A program made the translations under genes and the position numbers. The notes below the pieces were generated by a model that was given only the letters and a program-made list of their open reading frames with translations, ran no database searches and was not told where the DNA came from. Positions 23,721-30,254 of a stretch of DNA of 64,000 bases are shown here, piece by piece; the stretch's first letter is position 1, and every line of letters starts with the position of its first letter. The stretch spans positions 124,001 through 188,000 of the forward strand of contig DASXEH010000095.1 in NCBI GenBank assembly GCA_036490215.1, in the 5' to 3' direction. Source of the DNA: JASHSH01 sp036490215 (GTDB lineage Bacteria; Pseudomonadota; Alphaproteobacteria; Rhodospirillales; Magnetospirillaceae).

Positions 23721-25057
23721 GCCGCCAACTCGCCCTGGAGTGTCGCGCCCTCGGTGCCGGTGATGCGCAGCGCCACCACCGATCCGGTCGTGGCAGGCAT
23801 AGCGAATCGCACCGGCAGATAATGTTCGCAGCGGCCAACGCCGTCTTTCTCGACCAGCACGGCGGCATCGGCACCGATGCGTGTCATCGCATAAGCGGCC
23901 AACGCGTCCTCGCCTTTGGCACGCAGCGCAGCCGCGCGACGACGAATTTCGGGGCCAGCGACGGGCTTCCACTTCGCAGCCGGCGTGCCGGGACGCGGCG
24001 AATAGGGGAAGACGTGGAGATGCGTGAGCCCCGCTTCGTCGACCAGCGCGAGCGAGTTGGCGAAGCCTTCCTCCGTCTCGCCGGGGAAGCCGACGATGAT
24101 ATCGGCACCGATCGCCAGCCCCGGCCGCGCGGCGCGCAGACGCTGCGCCAGCGCGATCACATCGTCGCGGCGATGCCGCCGCGCCATGCGCTTGAGCACG
24201 GCATCGTCACCCGCCTGCACCGACAGATGCACATGCGGCATCAACCGGCGCTCGCCGGCGAACAGTGCCACCAGCTCATCATCGACCTCGACCGGATCGA
24301 GCGATGACAAACGCAGGCGTTCGAGTTCGGGCACGAGATTCAAGAGGCGGCGCGCGAGAGCACCCAGCCCCGGCTTGCCCGGCAGATCGCCGCCATAGGC
24401 CGTGAGATCGACGCCGGTCAGCACCACTTCGCGGAACCCACTCGTCACCAGCGAGCGCACGCGCTCGACCACGCCGCCCACCGGCACGCTGCGGCTCGGG
24501 CCGCGGCCTTGCGGGATGATGCAGAAGGTGCAGCGATGGTCGCAGCCCTGCTGCACTTCGACGAAGGCGCGGGCGCGGTCACTCTGTGCTGGTACCCCCC
24601 CACCCTGGCCCTCCCCCTCGGAGGGGGGAGGGAAAAAGCTTTCGCCAAAAATCGGAATCCCTTCCCCCCTTGAGGGGGAAGGTGAGGTTGGGGGGTAACT
24701 CGTCTGCGCAGCGATATCCCCCACGCGCACCCGTTCCGCACCCTCGGCGCGCCACGTCGCTGCGTCCATTTTCTCGGCATTGCCGATCACCTGATCGACT
24801 TCGGGCATCGCGGCGAAGCGTGCCGGATCGATCTGCGCGGCGCAGCCGGTGACGACGATGCGCGCCTCGGGCCGTTCGCGGCGCAGGCGGCGGATCGCTT
24901 GGCGCGCCTGGCGCTCGGCTTCGTTGGTCACGGCGCAGGTGTTGACGATCACCGTATCGCTGAGCCCCGCCGCGCGCGCATGGCCCTTCATCACCTCGGA
25001 TTCATAGGTGTTGAGGCGGCAGCCGAAGGTCACGATCTCAGGATCGCGTGCGGTCAC
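23717..25057 (-). CDS. mtaB: tRNA t6A37 methylthiotransferase MtaB with in-frame insertion
   Basis: Radical-SAM methylthiotransferase that makes ms2t6A at tRNA position 37. 446 residues from a GTG at 25057 that overlaps the dapF stop (GTGA). The N-terminal UPF0004 domain has the three cluster cysteines (FGCRLN, VNTCAVT, GCAAQ). The radical-SAM motif is CDHRCTFC. Elements MPHVHLSVQAGDD and IIVGFPGETEEGF follow, then a TRAM-like tail. About 36 residues between VRVGDIAAQ and SDRARAFVEV are proline/glycine-rich, come from a palindromic DNA repeat (24591-24699), and are unlike the family. The frame stays open, so the enzyme may still be active. Confidence 0.92.
   Translation of the reverse strand: MTARDPEIVTFGCRLNTYESEVMKGHARAAGLSDTVIVNTCAVTNEAERQARQAIRRLRRERPEARIVVTGCAAQIDPARFAAMPEVDQVIGNAEKMDAATWRAEGAERVRVGDIAAQTSYPPTSPSPSRGEGIPIFGESFFPPPSEGEGQGGGVPAQSDRARAFVEVQQGCDHRCTFCIIPQGRGPSRSVPVGGVVERVRSLVTSGFREVVLTGVDLTAYGGDLPGKPGLGALARRLLNLVPELERLRLSSLDPVEVDDELVALFAGERRLMPHVHLSVQAGDDAVLKRMARRHRRDDVIALAQRLRAARPGLAIGADIIVGFPGETEEGFANSLALVDEAGLTHLHVFPYSPRPGTPAAKWKPVAGPEIRRRAAALRAKGEDALAAYAMTRIGADAAVLVEKDGVGRCEHYLPVRFAMPATTGSVVALRITGTEGATLQGELAA
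24591..24699. repeat. Palindromic repeat (family E) inserted in frame inside mtaB
   Basis: An inverted repeat of about 109 bases. Left arm GGTACCCCCCCACCCTGGCC... and right arm ...TTGAGGGGGAAGGTGAGG and TTGGGGGGTAAC are imperfect inverses, with internal CTCCCCCTCGGAGGGGGGAG and CTTCCCCCCTTGAGGGGGAAG hairpins. The same family occurs as a free element at 58627-58716. In mtaB it is read as about 36 codons without a stop, giving peptides such as PPTSPSPSRGEG and PPPSEGEGQGGG. Confidence 0.88.
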
Positions 25058-25932
25058 GGCAAAAGCGCGGGATCGAGCGTGCCGGCGAAGGCCAGGGTCA
25101 CCGGGCCGGTCATCAGCACATGACCGTCTTCGCGCCACTGGATCGAGAGCGGACCGCCGTCGAGAACGATCTCGGCCTTGCGTCCCGTCAGTCCTCGGCG
25201 CACCGCCGCCACGAGAACGGCGCAAGCGCCGCTGCCGCAGGCCCGCGTGATGCCGGCGCCGCGTTCCCAGACGCGCATGCGGATCTGGGTGGGCGAAAGG
25301 ATGCTGACCACTTCGATATTGGCGCGCTGCGGGAATAGTTTGTGATGTTCGAGCCCCGGGCCCAGGGCCGGCAGGTCGATCGCCTCGGCATCGGGCACGA
25401 AGAAGACGGCATGCGGGTTGCCCATCGATACGCCGACGGGATCGGTCAGCGGTCCTTCGGTGATCGGCAGATGCAGCGTGTCGATCGGCGCACTCAACGG
25501 GATTTCGCGCCAATCGGTGCGCGCCGGTCCCATGTCAACGGTGACGCGGCCGTCGCTCTCGATCTGGGCCTCGATCAACCCGCCGCGCGTTTCCAGCACG
25601 ATATGGTTGGTGCCGCGTTCCTGCATCAGCAGCCAGGCAACGCAGCGCGCGCCATTGCCGCAGGCCTCGGCCTCGCTGCCATCGGCATTGCGGATGCCCA
25701 TATAGAACTCGGCCTGCGGATCGCGCGCCGCTTCGATGATCAGCATCTCGTCGAAGCCGACCCCGGTGTGGCGATCGGCAATCGCGCGCACGGTCGCTTC
25801 GGGCAGGGGAATGGCGCGCTGGCGCGCGTCCAGGACAACGAAATCGTTGCCCAGCCCGTGCATCTTGAGGAACGGGCGGCCCGCAGGGGCTACTTGGCCC
25901 TTACCACTTGTCTGAGAAAATACCGCAGTCAT
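25054..25932 (-). CDS. dapF: Diaminopimelate epimerase DapF
   Basis: Converts LL- to meso-diaminopimelate for lysine and peptidoglycan synthesis. 292 residues; the two catalytic cysteines lie in EACGNGARC and RACGSGACA, in two symmetric halves. KMHGLGNDFVVLD near the N-terminus is the family signature. The ATG at 25932 precedes an unusual 20-residue extension (TAVFSQTSGKGQVAPAG) before that core. It is the first gene of dapF-mtaB-ftsY, linked by GTGA overlaps. Confidence 0.96.
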   Translation of the reverse strand: MTAVFSQTSGKGQVAPAGRPFLKMHGLGNDFVVLDARQRAIPLPEATVRAIADRHTGVGFDEMLIIEAARDPQAEFYMGIRNADGSEAEACGNGARCVAWLLMQERGTNHIVLETRGGLIEAQIESDGRVTVDMGPARTDWREIPLSAPIDTLHLPITEGPLTDPVGVSMGNPHAVFFVPDAEAIDLPALGPGLEHHKLFPQRANIEVVSILSPTQIRMRVWERGAGITRACGSGACAVLVAAVRRGLTGRKAEIVLDGGPLSIQWREDGHVLMTGPVTLAFAGTLDPALLP

Positions 25933-26021
25933 GGGCGGTTTATATGGTCCGCCCCGGCCCAGAGTCCATAGTTGCGTCCAGAGCGGCCGAAGCAGGGCCG
26001 ATGATCGTTTCGTTTACGCGG

Positions 26022-26405
26022 TCAGGGCGCTGGAACCAAATCCGTCCGGCTGCCGATATAGCCGGCTTCATCGCCCGGCACCGGTTCGGTGAAGCAACTC
26101 GCCCGGCCCGACAGCGTCCGGTAGCAATAGGTGGTCAGAGTCACCATCGCCACGGGGGTCGCCAGCGCCACGCAATACGGCCCGCCCTTCGACGCCCGAA
26201 CGACCGAACAGTCCTGATCGGTGGCTGCACCGATGAACTGGTCGTCCAAGGTTTTCCCAGTACTCATGAGGCTAAGCAAATCCAGCCCCAGAACGGCACC
26301 GCCGATCTGGTACAAATGGTAGGCCGGATCGTCTTTAAGAGCTCGTCCCTCGCCGCATGCCGAAACGGCAAGCAACAGGGCCCCGATAACAAACAGACGG
26401 GACAT
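26022..26405 (-). CDS. Small predicted lipoprotein of unknown function
   Basis: 127 residues from an ATG at 26405 with GGAGA seven bases upstream; longer in-frame starts upstream are rejected because this one gives a clean lipoprotein signal, MSRLFVIGALLLAVSAC. The mature part has cysteines in DQDCSVVRASKGGPYC, TTYCYRT and RASCF that could form disulfides in the periplasm. No family recognised. It is divergent from the YfgM-like TPR gene and bamB, so an envelope role is plausible. Confidence 0.7.
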   Translation of the reverse strand: MSRLFVIGALLLAVSACGEGRALKDDPAYHLYQIGGAVLGLDLLSLMSTGKTLDDQFIGAATDQDCSVVRASKGGPYCVALATPVAMVTLTTYCYRTLSGRASCFTEPVPGDEAGYIGSRTDLVPAP

Positions 26406-26623
26406 TTCTGGTCTCCGCAGGCGACATTCTGTCGGGACCGAGTATAGCCAAGACTCCCGGCCGCTACAACGTGAAGGCGCGGTCTGCCATAAAAAAAGGA
26501 TGGAAAATCGGCCTAAAAAGCCCATTTTCGGCCAATTGCTTTAGCCTATTCCGGGCGCTATGGTGGCCGCCTTCCGGGCCGCCCCCTTTCCGGGTTCAGG
26601 CATGTAGCGGATTGTGAGGGAAA

Positions 26624-27412
26624 ATGGCTAACGCCAGTGACGAAGACCGCACCGGCGATCTGTTGATTCAGGAGGTCGATGACGATCTCCGCCATGAACA
26701 GTACGTAAGGCTTTGGAAACGTTACGGAAGCTGGGTTATTTCCGCGGCCATCGCGGTGGTGATCGTGGTTGCCGGCTACCAGGCCTGGCAGAGCTGGCAG
26801 GCGCGCAAGCGCTCCGAGGCGGCCGAGAGCTACGGCGCCGCCCTGGCCCTGCAAGAGGCCGGCAAGACCAAGGACGCCGAAGCGGCGTTCGCCAAGATCG
26901 AAACGAGCGACAGCAAGGGCTTCGCGGTCCTCGCCGGCATGCGCCGGGCCGATGCGCTGGCCCAGGGCGGCGATGTCAAAGGCGCAATGGCGGCCTATGA
27001 CCAGCTGTCGGCCGCCAGCGTCCCGCAATTGTTCCGCGACCTGGCCACTTTGAAAGAGGGGCTGATCGCACTCAACGCCACGCCCGATAAGGGGGGGGAT
27101 ACCGCGGCGGTCGAAGCCAAGATCGGCGCTTTGGCGACCTCGGGCAATCCTTGGTACTACGAGGCAAACGAGCTGACGGCGCTGTTCGCTCATAAGAAAG
27201 GCGACGACAAACACGCCATCGAACTCTTCAAGCAATTGGCCGACGACGCCCAGGCGCCGCAAGGCATCCGCGCCCGCGCCGCCGAGATGATCGTGGCCAT
27301 TGGACCACCTGTTGGGGGCTCTGCCGCTGCGGCGGCTGCGAGCCCGGCCGCGCCCGCGGCCGCCGCACCTGCTGCACCTGCCGCCGCCAGCAAGACCCAG
27401 GACAAGAAGTGA
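26624..27412 (+). CDS. YfgM-like membrane-anchored TPR protein
   Basis: 262 residues: a cytoplasmic N-terminus, one membrane helix (WVISAAIAVVIVVAGYQAW, about residues 31-49), then TPR-like helices in the periplasm and an alanine/proline tail. It fits the tetratricopeptide (TPR_21) family of YfgM, which associates with SecYEG and periplasmic chaperones. In E. coli yfgM also lies directly upstream of bamB and der, the order seen here, which strongly supports the assignment. It ends in a TGATG overlap with bamB. Confidence 0.88.
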   Translation: MANASDEDRTGDLLIQEVDDDLRHEQYVRLWKRYGSWVISAAIAVVIVVAGYQAWQSWQARKRSEAAESYGAALALQEAGKTKDAEAAFAKIETSDSKGFAVLAGMRRADALAQGGDVKGAMAAYDQLSAASVPQLFRDLATLKEGLIALNATPDKGGDTAAVEAKIGALATSGNPWYYEANELTALFAHKKGDDKHAIELFKQLADDAQAPQGIRARAAEMIVAIGPPVGGSAAAAAASPAAPAAAAPAAPAAASKTQDKK

Positions 27413-28746
27413 TGATGTCAACTCTGCGCGATTTGCGTCTGCCCGCGGTGCTGCTTGCCTGCGTGTTGCTCGCGTCTTGCGGCGACGAAGACAGCTGGTT
27501 CGGCTCGAATGCGCCCAAGCCGTTGCCCGGCACGCGCGTCGATATCATTCCCGAAGAGACGGGCCTGACAGCCGATCCCCAGGCGACCAAGGTTGCCCTG
27601 CCGCCGCCCGAGGTGGTGCCGATTTGGCCGCAGTCCGGTGGCTTCGCGCCGCATGCGATGTATCACCTGGCGCTGGGCAATGATCTGCACAAGGCGTGGT
27701 CGGCGGATGTGGGTGATGGCAGCGACAAGCGCCGCGCCTTCTTCACCCAGCCGATCGTGGCCGCCGGTCATGTGTTCGCGATGGACGCCGAGTCGAATGT
27801 TTCGGCCTTCGATCTGAAGAACGGCGACCGGCTCTGGCATGTCGATCTCGACGTGAAGGACGCCGACGAAGGCAGCTATGGCGGCGGTCTCTCCTACGAT
27901 CACGGCGCGCTGTTCGCCACCACCAGTTTCAGCGAAATCGTCTCCCTCGACCCGAAGACCGGCGCGATCAAATGGCGCAAGCCGTTGCCGGCGCCGGTGC
28001 GCGGCGCGCCGACCGCACGCGGGGGCCGTCTGCTGATGACGACCGTGATCAACACGACGATCGCCCTGGCCGAGGACGATGGCCGGTTGCTGTGGACTCA
28101 CAGCGGCATTGAAGAAGAGACGCTGCTGATGGGCGGCACCAGCCCCGCGGTGGACGGCAATACCGTCATCGCCCCCTACAGCTCGGGCGAGGTCTTCGCG
28201 CTGCGCATCGAAAACGGCGCGCAGCTGTGGAGCGATACGCTCAACGTGCTCAAGCGCACCAATGAGATTTCGACCCTGACCGATATCCGCGGTCTGCCGG
28301 TCGTGGACCACGGGCGCGTTTTCGCCGCCAGCAACAGCGATATCCTGGCCGCCATCGATCTGGCCACCGGACGGCGCCTTTGGGATCACAGTGTCGGCTC
28401 GATCGAGACGCCGTGGGTCGCCGGCGATTATCTGTTCGTGGTCACCAATACGCCGTCGGTCGTCTGTTTCCGCGCCTCGACCGGCCAGGTCATATGGGTG
28501 ACGCAGCTCGACCGGTGGGACGATCCCGACGACAAGAGCGGCCGCATCGTCTGGGCCGGTCCGGTGCTGGCGTCCGACCGCTTGATCCTGACCTCGTCGC
28601 AAGGTAAGGCCGTGTCGGTTTCGCCCTATACGGGCAAGATCCTGGGCGAGATCGATTTGCCGGGCAGCACCACGATCGCGCCGATCGTTGCGGACAAGAC
28701 GCTGTTGATCATCACCGACGACGGCGAATTGGTCGCCTATCGCTGA
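27412..28746 (+). CDS. bamB: Outer membrane assembly lipoprotein BamB
   Basis: Beta-propeller lipoprotein of the BAM complex, 444 residues. The start is the ATG at 27412, overlapping the previous stop. The signal sequence ends with lipobox VLLASC. The rest is built of PQQ-like blades with recurring tryptophan-docking motifs such as AFDLKNGDRLWHVDL, SLDPKTGAIKWRKPL and AIDLATGRRLWDHSV. BamD is encoded at 4.8 kb. Order YfgM-like, bamB, der is the conserved proteobacterial arrangement. Confidence 0.94.
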   Translation: MMSTLRDLRLPAVLLACVLLASCGDEDSWFGSNAPKPLPGTRVDIIPEETGLTADPQATKVALPPPEVVPIWPQSGGFAPHAMYHLALGNDLHKAWSADVGDGSDKRRAFFTQPIVAAGHVFAMDAESNVSAFDLKNGDRLWHVDLDVKDADEGSYGGGLSYDHGALFATTSFSEIVSLDPKTGAIKWRKPLPAPVRGAPTARGGRLLMTTVINTTIALAEDDGRLLWTHSGIEEETLLMGGTSPAVDGNTVIAPYSSGEVFALRIENGAQLWSDTLNVLKRTNEISTLTDIRGLPVVDHGRVFAASNSDILAAIDLATGRRLWDHSVGSIETPWVAGDYLFVVTNTPSVVCFRASTGQVIWVTQLDRWDDPDDKSGRIVWAGPVLASDRLILTSSQGKAVSVSPYTGKILGEIDLPGSTTIAPIVADKTLLIITDDGELVAYR

Positions 28747-28748
28747 TG

Positions 28749-28832
28749 GTTCGAGGCTTTGCTTCGCAAAGCACCTCACCATGAGGAGCAACCCTCATCC
28801 TGAGGTGCGAGCTAATGCGAGCCTCGAAGGAT
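28749..28832. repeat. Extragenic palindrome family B (upstream of der)
   Basis: Near-identical copy of the element at 11208-11292: GGTTCGAGGCTTTGCTTCGC, ACCTCACCATGAGGAG, CCTCATCCTGAGGTG, GCCTCGAAGGAT. The right end supplies AAGGA about eight bases before the GTG start of der, so the repeat probably provides the ribosome-binding site. Confidence 0.82.
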
Positions 28833-28839
28833 ATTTTTA

Positions 28840-30249
28840 GTGACATTCACCGTCGCCATCGTCGGGCGCCCCAATGTGGGCAAGTCCACCCTATTCAACC
28901 GTCTCGTTGGTCGCGGCGTCGCGCTGGTCCATGACCGGCCCGGGGTAACGCGCGACCGGCGCGAGGGGCAAGGCTCGATCGCCGATCTCGAATTCACCGT
29001 CGTCGACACCGCCGGTGTCGAAGATGCCGCGCCCGACACGCTGCAAGGCCGGATGCGCGCGCAAACCGAGCTTGCCGTCAAAGCCGCCGATGTGATTCTG
29101 TTTCTGGTCGATGCGCGTGCCGGCATCACGCCCGATGACGAAGCCTTCGCGCGCCATCTGCGCAAGAGTTCGCGCCCGGTGATCCTGCTCGCCAACAAAT
29201 GCGAGGGTAAGGCCGCCGAAGCCGGCCTGCTCGAAGCCTATCGCCTGGGGCTCGGCGATCCGCAGGCGTTCTCCGCGGCCCATGGCCAAGGGCTCGACGC
29301 ACTCTACGAGGCGCTGCTGCCTTTCGCGCCCAAGGCCGAAGCTGCCGAAGATGATTACGGCGACGACGACGAGATCATCGTGCCGGAGGGCGAGGGCGAA
29401 AACGCCGCGAGTGCCGAAGACGAGGCCGAAGCCGGCAAGCCGATCCGCATCGCCATCGTCGGCCGGCCCAATGTCGGCAAGTCGACCCTGGTGAATCGCC
29501 TGCTCGGCGAAGAGCGCATGCTCACCGGGCCCGAAGCCGGCATCACGCGCGATGCGATCGCCTCGTCCTGGGATCATCGCGGCCAGCCGATGGTTCTGGT
29601 CGACACCGCCGGGCTGCGGCGCAAGGCGCGCATCTCCGACGCGGTCGAGAAACTGGCGGCGTCGGACACGATCGATGCGATCCGCATGGCGAATGTGGTG
29701 ATCCTGGTGCTCGCTGCCGATGCGATCCTCGACAAGCAGGATCTGGCGGTGGCCGATCTCACACTCGAGGAAGGCCGCGCGCTGGTGATCGCGATCAACA
29801 AATGGGACGCGGTCGAGAATCGCGGCGCGGCGCTGCAGCGCCTCAATGACCGTCTCGAAGCCGCGCTGGCCCAGGCCAAGGGTGTGCCGACCGTGACGAT
29901 GTCGGCGCTCGAAGGCACCGGCACCGAAAAGCTGATGAAGGCGGTGCGCAAAGCTTACGAAGCCTGGAACCGGCGTATTCCGACCTCGGCGCTCAATCGC
30001 TGGCTGGAAGAGGCGGTGTCGCGCAATCCACCCCCGGTGGCCAAGGGCGGAACGCGCATCAAACTGCGCTACGGCACGCAGGTGAAGGCGCGCCCGCCGA
30101 CCTTCGCCTTCTTCAGCCAGCGCGCCGATGCGCTGCCCGAATCCTATGCGCGTTATCTGGTGAACAGCCTGCGCGAAGCCTTCGATCTGCCGGGCGTGCC
30201 GATTCGCATCGGCCTGCGCAAGCGCGACAATCCGTACGACGACAAGTAG
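28840..30249 (+). CDS. der: Ribosome assembly GTPase Der (EngA)
   Basis: Double-GTPase needed for 50S maturation, 469 residues. Both G domains have the P-loop GRPNVGKST (near residues 8 and 207) and DTAG switch II motifs; NKCEG and NKWD are the base-recognition motifs. An acidic linker (AEDDYGDDDEIIVPEGEGE) separates the domains, and a KH-like domain ends the protein. The only sensible start is the GTG at 28840, directly after the repeat. Confidence 0.96.
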   Translation: MTFTVAIVGRPNVGKSTLFNRLVGRGVALVHDRPGVTRDRREGQGSIADLEFTVVDTAGVEDAAPDTLQGRMRAQTELAVKAADVILFLVDARAGITPDDEAFARHLRKSSRPVILLANKCEGKAAEAGLLEAYRLGLGDPQAFSAAHGQGLDALYEALLPFAPKAEAAEDDYGDDDEIIVPEGEGENAASAEDEAEAGKPIRIAIVGRPNVGKSTLVNRLLGEERMLTGPEAGITRDAIASSWDHRGQPMVLVDTAGLRRKARISDAVEKLAASDTIDAIRMANVVILVLAADAILDKQDLAVADLTLEEGRALVIAINKWDAVENRGAALQRLNDRLEAALAQAKGVPTVTMSALEGTGTEKLMKAVRKAYEAWNRRIPTSALNRWLEEAVSRNPPPVAKGGTRIKLRYGTQVKARPPTFAFFSQRADALPESYARYLVNSLREAFDLPGVPIRIGLRKRDNPYDDK

Positions 30250-30254
30250 GCGGC

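Noticed and set aside
24591..24699. Possible frameshift or assembly error in mtaB
   Set aside because: The insertion keeps the frame, family motifs continue on both sides and the same repeat exists elsewhere, so a genuine insertion explains it better.
27418..28791. Minus-strand open frame of 457 codons
   Set aside because: Antisense to bamB; low-complexity and without a family.
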